DNA from: Immersiella caudata
Lineage: Eukaryota; Ascomycota; Sordariomycetes; Sordariales; Lasiosphaeriaceae
Direction of reading: 5' to 3'
Assembly: GCA_030512335.1 (NCBI GenBank)
Contig: JAULSU010000005.1
Coordinates: forward strand, 4,421,501 to 4,485,500
DNA: 64,000 bases
The notes beneath the pieces are model-generated. The model was not told the origin of the DNA and ran no database searches. It saw only the letters and a list, made by a program, of their open reading frames with translations. Shown here piece by piece: positions 44,813 through 54,934 of this stretch. The position numbers were made by a program, and so were the translations under genes. Position 1 is the first letter of the stretch. Each line of letters opens with the position of its first letter.

Positions 44813-47800
44813 TCAAGCTCCTCCGGGACTAAACGCGGTCTGATCCTTTCCAACCTTCGGCCCGTAGAAGCTCATTCCGGGTTTCGCACTCTGCAATGAG
44901 CTCAATGCCGAACCAGAATAGTGCTGGCTCTTCAAACCCGAAGATGTCGTAGTGTTGGCCGGTGTGGATTCGACCACGGGCAACTTGGCCTCGAGGACTC
45001 GCAAAGCCCTCACCGGCTGGCCCGCTTCTGGCAGGCCCAAGGTTGTACAAAAGAAACTGTGAACCAAGGTGGCCTCCTCGGGATCCATCCATGCCGACTG
45101 ATCCCTTGCCGCCCACCGTAAAGCGTCTGCTGACCGAATATGTTCGAGAAACAGGTTGAAGAAGTCCACGTCCGGCATAAAGTAGAGATTAGACATCCTA
45201 GAGGCCGCAATAGACATGATAACGTCACTTGATGCCCTCGCTGAAGTCGTGCCCACATCTACCGGGGCCATCGTCATGGAGACCATCGTGGCGAGAACCT
45301 CCGCGCCAGATATTCCAAGCTCCCTCTCGGCATGTTGAGCCCACTCGACGGATAAACGACTTTCTGGCCACCACTCTGTCGTGGGAATAACACCGGATAA
45401 TTCCATCCAGGCTTGCCAAAGTGTGCTGAGGAGTTGGTAGACCGGGGAGGAGTGCTGTAGCATCCAAGAGCCTTGCCTGGTGCGTATCCGTAAGGCGATT
45501 TCGAGGAAGAATTCGCGGCATCCGAATAATGATGGCAGTCTCTCAGTTAGAGCCAGTGCTCCAACATCTCGAAGTTCGAGCTTGAAAGTTTCATGCTGCT
45601 TCTGGTTTTCGATCAAGCTCGGTATATCGTAAGGGCCGGGCATGTTCGAGGATTCAACTTGAAGCTGCTGCTGAACGAACTGTCTCAGTAAGGCTTCTGT
45701 ATCCAGATGTTGCCCATCTTTGCGGGCATCAGACTCTTCGTTCCATCTTGCAATCGCATACGCCATGAACAAGTACAAAGGAACATCAAAAGTGATGCCC
45801 TTCCTGGGTTGGAGGTCTTTAAGTCGCGCCCCGCCCCCCCGATCCTCTTCCTCTGTGATGCGCAGGATCATCTGCTCGATCTGGCGAAGGGCATCTGGGG
45901 TTTCTTTGCCATCGTCGTAAGTGCGGGCCGCCATTAAGTCTACCAGGGCGTCCAATGAGGAGTTATCGTCAGCCTCGCTCAGTACAGCATCCACCTGATC
46001 TTGTAGGTATTCTCTGGAGATCTCGAGGTCACGCGGAGTCTGGGAGGCCCGGATGCATGCAATCAACCTGGAGAGCGGCCCCTGGTCTTTTGTCGAAGTC
46101 TCTTGAGACAGCGTAGAATAGAGCCTCCAAGCGCTTGGGTCTCCACAGGCGAAGAAGATGTCTGCTAAGAGTAAGAGCCGTGTTTCGCGCCAATGTTCGC
46201 TTTGGGAAGGTCGGGTAATCAGGGGGGCTTGGGAATGACTAGGCGCAGTAACCGGTACTTCTGGGCCAACCCGCATGAGAACGCTTGGGTCCCGGACCCC
46301 GCTACCTTTGTTATACTTCTTTACCCCCCATACTGTCCCAATGTGATGGACCAGCTGTCTCGTGCTAATTCTCATGTTAGATGATACAAATCTTAGGTTG
46401 GTGGAGACATACGTTGCGCAGAAACCGTATTCTTCTTCCATCTCCTTCTTCACAGCAACAAGGGTTGACCGTTGGTATTTTGCGAGGATGATATCCTTGT
46501 GTTCTTCCCACATTTCTTGGGGAATCCTGGCAGTGCTCCGAACGCCTGCTATATCTGAATGGAAGACTCGGAAGTGCTTGTCTACCGTTCCTGAAGCCAC
46601 AACAGTTAGGGAAACATTATGAAGATGCGTTTGAGGGGTAGGGATATGGCGCACCTTTCGAGACGTTGCCTTTATCTGCATTTGTTGGATGGGTTAAGTT
46701 GGAATACTTCGCGGAATCCTTCTTCCAGACTTCTGGAGAAAGTATAGTGACACGATTGGGGGCGTTTAGCCCAGAAATACCCGCGGCACTCGGGTTGCGT
46801 ATCTCACGTGATGGCGCAAGCTGTTCACGAACTCCCCTAGGGTCCATGGCTTTAATATCTGCTTTCGCACCCGGGTCGTCAGAAACTACCCCTGTACCTC
46901 TCTTTATCGGTGACTTTTCTTCGTCCATTGGCTCGGTAGGTTTATCTGCCGATGTGGGAGAGTTGGTTGAGTCGAACTCTAGCACTACGCTTTGCCTTGA
47001 AGCTAAGGCTGGAGCTTCACGGCGATCGATGGGGGCTGCGAGCGCCGAGAGTAAATCCCCTTGATCGCCTTGTTGCAAGGAACGAGGAGTGGAGTTTATC
47101 GAGAAGAAACTTATATTCTCTGTCTCAAAGCTCTTCCCAATCTGTGCGAAAACGTTCTTGAGTGGAACTGCATGGATGAGGCCATTCGGCCCTGAAGCAA
47201 CGACATGACCGTACACTTCGTAGGTCGCCTGATCGACAACCAGCGAGCCACACTCGCCATGCAGGATCTCTAGAGGAATCATCAGTAAATATTTCAACTC
47301 CCGTGCGCAATTTGAGGGGCTTACCCGACCCAGAGTCCAGGAATACTGTCCAGGTTTCGCACAGCTTCCGCCCAGGAGCCGACCCAAGCATGGCAGATCC
47401 AGCCGAAAGGCGGCCATACAGGATCCCACGGATACCAGAGACAATGTACACAGAGGTGCTATCAGTCCGAGGTCCCGTGTAGAGGCTGGTCAGGGCGACT
47501 GGATTCCTTTCTCCCTCTGGGAAGATGAAGTTGCCGTGTTGCAGCATGGACCCGTCGGTCAACCTCGCCAAAGACCAGTCCAGGTAAGGCTCAGAACTGG
47601 GGGGTTCGCATGGCGGTGTGATTCTTTCCCACATCTCCAACGGGTCACTTGTGGCCGGACTGCCATCGTCAAGAGACATTGCTTTGACGCCAGACGAGGA
47701 CCCCTCGGGTGTCGGTGACTCGTCATCGTCCGAAATGTCAAGGTAGTCCCCCGCGCCGTCAAGCCACAACGCAGAAGACTCATCCGTAGCCATCGCATTG

Positions 47801-48442
47801 ATCTCGTCTTCGGTCATTTCCACATCCTCGAGGTCGACCCTAGCCTCGCAGGGCGACAGTGAGAACAAGTGGTCGACGGTAAGTACACCAACCAGGTGTC
47901 CGACTCGGATTGTGAGGCCCAAAGTCGCCGTGCGTCCACCGAATCGGACGAGGGAACCACACCAAGTTCTCTCGCTAAGGTGGCGCTCGAGCACCATGGT
48001 ATAAGCGGCTTTCCTGGAGACAGGGTAGTCCGTCCGGTAGTAGACAATCCTCAATGGGGGCACTGGCGGAGCTTTTTTGTCGCAGTAGAGTAGCTTCCGA
48101 GCCCGCTTACCGAAACACGCTGTCAGTGTCTCGAAAAACTTGGGTTCTTTCCGGCAGAAAACGATGATGCAAGGCCGGGCTTTCTCTGCGGATGTCCCAA
48201 CCATTTCGAACGCGTAGCTGGTGAATCTAGCGTCGCCCGCAAGGTTCGGGTGGAAGTTCATGGCATCGTCCAATTCGCCAGCAACGTAATCGAACCGGGT
48301 CTTGAGGTCGTCGTCGGTCCAGCCTTCGGACTCCACCTTGGCGTGAGGATATCGGTACAGTTTCTCGCCGCGGATTCGACCCGGAATGCGGTACGCGGTT
48401 TTTCTCGGGTCGGTCTCGCCGAGCTGAGGCGTGCCTTGTGAC

Positions 48443-48473
<31 letters not shown>

Positions 48474-48624
48474 GGGCGACGGTGGGTGCAGGAGGGTTAC
48501 TTATCGGTTCCTGCCGTTTGCTGGTCGTCGGCACCGAGCGACTGGGGAACCTGCCAAACAATGAGGAAGCGACCCTTCGCGACGGACCCGAAGCCAGCAT
48601 AGAGTTAGTTACCACGTCGCCCAT
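44813..48624 (-). CDS. chymotrypsin-like domain (Cys at nucleophile position) joined to a Clr5 domain
   Basis: Model of four exons, 47325-48624, 46655-47269, 46413-46590 and 44813-46364, giving 1214 residues; introns of 55, 64 and 48 bases, phases consistent. Start at ATG 48624; an in-frame ATG at 48651 is possible. After a Ser-rich linker (11 Ser, from TCA/TCG-type repeats), residues 215-260 read WCGSLVRFGGRTATLGLTIRV.. then VDHLFS with His252. Residues 438-442 read GECGS, the place where serine relatives have GDSG(S), then YGHVVASG. This resembles a chymotrypsin-fold protease with Cys440 as nucleophile. Past a disordered linker, the third and fourth exons encode a Clr5 domain (IPQEMWEEHKDIILAKY, KEMEEEYGFCA, VHHIGTVWGVKKY) and a long helical C-terminal region. 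The exon 2-3 join (GTGCGC donor, CTAACTG branch, CTTCAG acceptor) decides whether this is one gene or two; without splicing exon 2 ends at a stop at 46617. Confidence 0.72.
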
Positions 48625-49132
48625 CGCGAGAAAACTCTCAAGTTTTGGCAAGCGACATGGAGGCAGACGACGTGGCGACGTAGTTGCGAAAAACAGAATG
48701 TGCGCCAGTTTCGCTGGGTCCCGGGTTGTATACTGGTGGCCGACGGCGAGAGCATTGGGAGTAGGCGGGACCTGAACTCAGGGCTAGATCGAGGGGAAAA
48801 GGGGGACAGAAAGCCAATCGATGGAAACGAGGTGCGCGACCCAGGAGGCCTCTCCCCCACGTGCATCATGGGCGCAGGCGAAACACATCGGATTGACTGC
48901 TGTCAATTGGCCAGTGGTATATGGTGGAAAGGAGAGGGGTTCTGTGCGACAGTCTCAAAAGCGGTGAGGCTCTCGACCACTCCCGTTGCTCATCAACCCC
49001 AGCGGGGATATGTACACTGTACTTGGCCTGCTCGAACAAATCGCTCCTGCCGCCCAAAAAATCTGCCTTCCCCGGCAAGCAGTTCCAGTCCCTCAATCCC
49101 ATGATCATTCCAGTCGTCCCTCTTTCGACACC
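48625..49132. promoter_or_regulatory. shared divergent promoter region, protease-like/Clr5 and membrane-tail protein
   Basis: About 510 bases separate two start codons facing away from each other. Both promoters must lie here. I see no clear TATA box or operator that I would name. Confidence 0.45.
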
Positions 49133-50312
49133 ATGGCTGCAAACGACGAAGAATACACCACCAAAATCCGTGCAGAGCTCCTGAGAAAGCCAGGAGAGTT
49201 CCGGGCATACTTCAGGGTCTACAATATCCTCTTGCAGCAGGGCACAGGCGACCACATTATTCCGGGGCCCGCAAGCCCCGAACGACAGCCTCTGAGCCAT
49301 GACGCAGTCCTAACAGCCGCCAGCATCCTAAAAGCCAATTCCAAACACACACCAGAGACGACCGTTTCCAAGCTTCGAACACGTCTTCCACAGGGGCACC
49401 AAGAACGAGAGCTCAAGTTTGCCGTAAACTTGGCAGTCCAGGCAATGCTGATGCTCGACGTCAATCTCATTGATTCGCTCACCACCGACTGCTCCATTCA
49501 CAAGGATCGACGGCCAAAATGGGCTTCCGGGGAACCCTTTGTCGATTTCGTGACGGGGTCTTTCCCGCGAGTTTCAACCGAGAGACAAGACCGCGTGGCA
49601 TCGGTGCTCGGCGACAAAAAATCCCTCAAGGCATGGAAGCTGGAGAAGCGACTGCATCTTATCTTCAGAGGAACAGATAACATCGCCGATCACTTGCTTT
49701 TCAACCCAAATACTCGGGTTCTTTACTTATTCCATCACGCAGCTTACATCAAGGCTCATCTCAGCTCATGGAGCGACCACGAGACGCCGAAAGGGGTGGG
49801 CATTGCCACTGCACTTGAGCGGTAAGAAGGCCGCCATGGAGCCGGAAGACATGACGTTCCATGCTGATAATGCACGGAATAGCGGAACTCTCAGCCCAAG
49901 CCTCCTTGCCGAGACATTACACTCCCTCCAGTCCATTCTCTTCCGTTATGATGATGAGAGGTCGATGGCCATCCTGAAAAGGTTGGTAAAGAAGGAAGGA
50001 TTCGATGAGTCGTGCTGCGTACATGAGGGATATAAGGTATTCCGAGATACTGCAGAGGATATTACATACGTCTACTGGGGTGAGAGACTAGCAGCCTTGC
50101 ACGACTTGGTGTTGAATAAGCCTCCGCGAGGGAGATTCCAGCGATGGATGAGATGGCAGACTTCGGAGAGCAACTCATTCCTTGTCGCTATGCTCGCGCT
50201 GGTCATCTCGATTATCGTTGGGATTCTATCTCTTGGACTATCTGCATTCCAGGCTTGGGTTACATGGCAGGCTTGGAAATATCCTAACCAGCCACCGGGG
50301 GGCGACTTGTAG
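49133..50312 (+). CDS. fungal protein of unknown function with C-terminal membrane anchor
   Basis: Two exons, 49133-49821 and 49883-50312, with a 61-base intron (GTAAGA donor, GCTGATAA branch, AATAG acceptor) give 372 residues. The N-terminal half is helical and soluble (IRAELLRKPGEFRAYFRVYN, HERELKFAVNLAVQAMLMLD). The second exon has a conserved-looking block LFRYDDERSMAILKRLVKKEGF and VYWGERLAALHDLV. A strong transmembrane helix follows (FLVAMLALVISIIVGILSLGL) before a short aromatic tail (AWVTWQAWKYP), so the protein is tail-anchored with most of its mass on one side of the membrane. Proteins of this form recur in fungal genomes without known function. Its head-to-head position with the protease-like/Clr5 gene suggests co-expression, which is inference. 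Confidence 0.8.
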
Positions 50313-50473
50313 ACAAAATCCAGTGAGCCCACGAATCACTGCCAACTCTGGATACACAAATGCATGCACTTTTGCTGGGATATGATGTCTCATCCCACTC
50401 CAACACTTCACCAAGCCTCATCCAAATGTTCAGGATCGCGACCATGAACAGAAACCCCCTTGCCAATGCACCA

Positions 50474-51794
50474 TCACCTCCACGCCGTCCCCGTCTTCAC
50501 CCCCATCCCCTCAATCTCCTCAACCGCCCACCGAATCCAACCCATGTGCTCCCCATCCACCAACTCTTTCACCCTCTGAATCAGCAAATCCCCCCACCCC
50601 TCCAACCAACAATGAAACTCAGCCTTCTTTAACAACACGCAAAAGTACGCAAACACCGCCAGGGCCTCCCGCGTCGGGATTTCCAACAGCGGGATGAAAT
50701 CGTCGTTTACTTCGTGGATCCACATGAATAAGTCGCAGATGTCGAGATGTTCTGCGCCGTGGACGGCGATGGAGTGGAAGATTCCCTTCAGCATGGATAT
50801 GGCTTTGAGATAGACGGTGAGCGTCTCTTTGTGTTCGTCGGAGTCATGCAAATTCTCTCTTAGCAGCGTCTCGAGTTCTTCCATGGCGTCTTGCTCTCGG
50901 GAGGGCTGGAACTTTCCAGGGTGCATGGCTTCCCATCTTGCGCGGTACGCGATGGTCACGGCGGCCATGACGTCGGCGCGTATCATTGGTCTGATGGATT
51001 TGGTTCCGCGTATGAGAAAGAGCCAGTCGGGGAAGAGGGTTGCGGCGAAGAGCGGATCGTTGGGGCGGGCGTCTTGAGGGGGGCTTCCGAGGACTGCGCG
51101 AGGTAAATATCGTTATTAGTTGTCCCGCTTCGGCCACAACGGCGTGGTAACCCTGAACCATAAAGAAATGTTGTTGGAACTCAAGGGGGGTATACCAAAG
51201 ACGATGGTCAGCGAGGAGAAGAACCAGAGGCTCACCGCTTCTTCGGGCTCACCTCCTTCCTTAAGATTGGCCAGTGATGAGTTAGCCGCGCCAAGAGCGG
51301 TTTGGTAGTAATCCAAAGCTGTCGCGAAATAGGCGTCACTTTTCTCTGGTTGCGAGCGGGCCATGTGCAGCGACGCGACGGCGAGGACGGTCTTGAGGAG
51401 GTAATCGCACTTGAGCGCCGCACGAACCATGAGGGTTTGGAAGACCGGACGTATGTCAGAGTCGCAGGTAAGGGTGCTGCAGACGACACTTGAATAGTGG
51501 TGCATCAGCTCCATGTCGAGGAGGTAGGATGATGGTTGGGGACATGGACTGGGCGTGGGTGAGGGCGACGTCTCGTCGAAGGGCCGGACGTGATACTCGC
51601 ATTTAAGAGCGGCTTTTTTGCATCTGCCGCAATAAGGTAGAGTTTCATCGCACTGAAAACATCAGCCATGTGTCAAGTTGCAACCCTTGTAAATGAGATA
51701 AAGGCTTGCTTGCCTTGAGTTTCCGTCGCTTGCAGTTGACACAGCCTGTCCTCGACTTGGGTCGTGTTCGCGCATTCCCCGGCTCGCGTTCCAT
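50474..51794 (-). CDS. Zn2Cys6 transcription regulator with a GC-AG intron
   Basis: Three exons, 51714-51794, 51196-51652 and 50474-51093, give 385 residues. The first intron (51653-51713) uses a GC donor in the strong AAG|GCAAGC context and ends in TTTTCAG; it splits the zinc cluster exactly between the second and third cysteines. The joined DNA-binding domain has Cys at 18, 21, 28, 35, 38 and 45 (C-x2-C-x6-C-x6-C-x2-C-x6-C) with the basic KRRKLK stretch. The rest, with VRAALKCDYLLKTVLAVASLHMA and FPDWLFLIRGTKSI, is the middle-homology region typical of the sterol-regulator-like subgroup. It is nuclear and its targets are unknown. It lies beside the RTA1-type gene on the same strand, but regulation of that gene is not shown. 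Confidence 0.9.
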
Positions 51795-52255
51795 TTTAGG
51801 TGAAAAGGTTAAAATCGGCCGGTGACGGGTTGGGCGCCGCTATCCAAGCTCTGTTGAATGTCCAGTTTATTGTCGAAATGAGCATCCGCGCCAGCATCGT
51901 TGGCGCTTGTCTTGAAGCCTGAAGATGCAAACGCGCTTCGCCACACGCCAAGACCTGGTTCCCCACCCGCATGAACCGCTTCCCCGTACAAAATATTCGC
52001 CAGGGAGCATCCATGTCAAAGCATTAAAATCGACAAGTTCAGTCGCTCCACTGGGGTCCAACATGGCCAGTGTCATTAATACATCGGAAAACTAACCATC
52101 TAATCAAGGAACTCTACGATGATATCTATCCGCAAGAGAGCCTTTGATACTACCCAAAACCTGTCCAACAAACACTCCGAAGAATACCAGCACAAACAAA
52201 GGAGACACAAGACAAAACAGCCAAACGGGCCTACTGCTGCCCGCCTCGTTCCCGT
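51795..52255. other. intergenic, upstream of the Zn2Cys6 gene
   Basis: About 460 bases upstream of the regulator start and 3' of the RTA1-type gene. No supported gene or RNA; a promoter for the regulator is expected here. Confidence 0.5.
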
Positions 52256-53251
52256 TCACTCCCTCGCCAAGTCATCCATCACCGTACCATCACTAGACCC
52301 CAATGCCTCCCTATCCTTGACAGATTCCACCTTGGCCTCCAAATCATCCACATACCAAATCGCAAAAACAACCATCACCCCGACCATCAACAACATATCA
52401 AACACATACAAAAACACCTCATGCGAAATGAGATACCCCCCATTCCCCTGCGTATACTCAATAACCCTGAAAACACTCCTCACCAGAATCAGAGCACTCG
52501 TCCCATACAAGACGTAGAGATGCCTCCTCCACGGCACATACCCTTCCGCTGCGCGCTCTGTGGGTTCGCTGATAACTCGTCGGTGGAAAAGAACACTTGT
52601 CACGACGAAGAACCCAAATACCACAATCTGAACGATCAAACCCGCGACGATGATTTTCTCTCCTATTTCGAAGAGCTCAAGCGTTCCGCCCGCTTGAATG
52701 CCGCCGCCGCCTCCTTGTAGCGTGAAGGAGATGATGTCGCCTGTGACGAAGATCTTTGTAACCCATTTGACAGGGAGAAGGGATAGGTGATCGGCGCGGA
52801 GGGTTCGAATCAGACGACCGAGGATCATGTAGATGGATGCGGCGTAGAGGGCGGGGGCGACGAGGATGGGGATTGCTTGGAGGACGAAGGCGGGGATGCC
52901 GGTTGTGTCAAAATGGGACCAGATGCGGCCGGAGTAGCCTATTGTTTGGACTGAGAAGGGAGATGTTAGTGGAAGGGGCGAGGAAGAAAAAACTAGGTCT
53001 AGGTACAATGGCATTGTTGCCATGACTGTGAAAGAGGAGCAGGCATGTGCAAGGGGTTGCGACTTACAGAGACCGCCGATTGTGAAGGCGACAAAGTAGA
53101 ACGACTTGAATTGGTAGATGCGCCATGTGTGGAAGAGTGTTAGGATGCCAAAAACGGCAACGCTGATGGCCGCCGCCGGCAGAGATGGAGTGTATCGGTA
53201 GAGCTTGAAGTCGAAAAACTCGCCATGTCCTGCGTCGGCGTTGTCCGCCAT
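52256..53251 (-). CDS. RTA1-type seven-helix membrane protein
   Basis: Two exons, 53068-53251 and 52256-52950, with a 117-base intron whose retention would stay in frame, give 292 residues. Family members (Rta1, Rsb1) are plasma-membrane or vacuolar seven-helix proteins linked to lipid translocation and stress or drug resistance. Family blocks seen are YTPSLPAAAI, the TIGGLFQTIGYSGRIW region across the splice, LVAPALYAASIYMILGRLI, TGDIISFTLQGGGGGI, RSVFRVIEYTQGNGGYL and EVFLYVFDMLLM. The splice is required to form the conserved GGLFQTIGY block. The C-terminus is a short acidic tail. Substrate is unknown. Confidence 0.92.
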   Translation of the reverse strand: MADNADAGHGEFFDFKLYRYTPSLPAAAISVAVFGILTLFHTWRIYQFKSFYFVAFTIGGLCKSQPLAHACSSFTVMATMPLYLDLVFSSSPLPLTSPFSVQTIGYSGRIWSHFDTTGIPAFVLQAIPILVAPALYAASIYMILGRLIRTLRADHLSLLPVKWVTKIFVTGDIISFTLQGGGGGIQAGGTLELFEIGEKIIVAGLIVQIVVFGFFVVTSVLFHRRVISEPTERAAEGYVPWRRHLYVLYGTSALILVRSVFRVIEYTQGNGGYLISHEVFLYVFDMLLMVGVMVVFAIWYVDDLEAKVESVKDREALGSSDGTVMDDLARE

Positions 53252-54934
53252 TTCGTATTCGTACAGGACTTGTCGAGAGGTCGATTCAGGGGCTCAGGGG
53301 CCAACGAAGTTCCGGCACTCAATGAAAAAGGGCCAGAACAGAGGACAAGAAAAATAAACACAAACTTGAACAAAACGCGAAACAACTGGCTATAGGATGG
53401 AGAGAATGGAATTCTAGAAAACAAAGCATCAAACTCAAACATGGTCGGGTCCCCGAATCGTTATATCAACCCAAATACGCGGAATCGACACCCCTGTTCG
53501 CCCCCTTCGGGTTTCTCGGGTTCTCCACCACAGCAACGCCAAGACCTGTAGCGACCCCACAAGCGCCCCGACGACCGGGAGTGACGTACCCTGCCAAATC
53601 GCTTGGCATCAGATCGGGCATCATGCTCAGCCCTTTTGCTCCACGCATCTTCCGAACAAGGCTTTGCACGTGGATATCCCGAGGAACCCGAGATTGCTGG
53701 AATGCGTACTCCAACGTCCACTTTGCACAGGGTTTCAACGTTCGTTTTCATAGCCTCAGGAGGACGCGTCTAACAACCTGCCACCAGAAGCAGTTTTCAG
53801 CAAGGCAAAATTAGGAGCGGCTCAGAACGACTAAGGTAGATGGCCTGCAACGATGATTTGCTTACAAAAGCTTCTGCAAATAACGAGAAAAGTAGAAGCG
53901 GGTAAAAATGATGGTAAAGAGAATAACTGGGGTAAGATTTGGTGTACAGGTTGTTGGCTGTGCGAGAAAATTCGAGTCGAGAGCTTTTGGCGGCCATGCG
54001 GCCATGCGGCCGCAACTTTGTCTTCGTCGTTGACAAGTAGGTCTCGGAGACTTCCAAGCACGGGCATGGGACGTGGTGAAGCCCTTTGATTGCAGCTTCG
54101 AAACTGACGGGGCAAAAGCGCACCTGTCAGATTGAATGGCCATTGGAACGGATGGGTACTTATTTTCGGAGGAAGCGTGGGTTCAATACCGAACGCTCCT
54201 TCCCAGCTTTGGTGCTATCGATCAGTCAACAGAGATCAAAGGCAGTCATCATTCCACACAGCTAGCCTTCTTCTCCCAAACTTGTCTCCAGTATTGTACG
54301 CTCTGAATTTTGACTTAGCATTCTCCTCTTCGCACCGGCCGCCTAGAGAATTCTGACACACCAATGGGTTGTCGCGAAAGAATGCGGTACGATGACAAGC
54401 ATCAATCGTCTACATCAACCGGTGTGGAACTTTTGGCGGAGCGCCTTATTGAGCTTGCGAGCAGTGGAAGTGCAGTTGCAAAGTGACTTGTCTTTTTGGA
54501 AGTGAGGTCAGGAGCTAAGCTCCAATAAGTACAAAAGAAACGGCCCCGGACCCAGAGCGCAGGGCCGATGGACCCCCTGCTCGCGGTGGCTCGGCTTGGC
54601 GCCAAGCCACCCCCAGATTTTGACAACCGGCATCACCGAACAGCTGCTATCGCCATCACGCGTACCGTACGCGATGACCGACCGAAGCAGCTGCATCAGT
54701 CCCCCTCCCGAGAAAACCGGGCAACCATCACTGTTGCGTTCGGAGCCGGCTAAAAACCACCAAGCCGAAGCCCATCAGCAGCCAATTTAACGAGCCCAGA
54801 CCAGAGGGAGTGTCCTACTTCAGTTGCCTTACCCCGCTCGCGTCTGGGGCAGGCTTTAGAATCGTCACTACACCATCGACACCTCGCAAACCCCCGTCCT
54901 TTCCCATGAGTTTCGGCGATACAGGGGTTGCATC
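53252..54934. other. intergenic, no gene supported
   Basis: About 1.7 kb between divergent RTA1-type and membrane-protein genes. Several short frames on both strands lack motifs. A GC-rich inverted GCGGCCATG duplication occurs near 53990-54010. Promoters for both neighbours should lie here. Confidence 0.45.
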
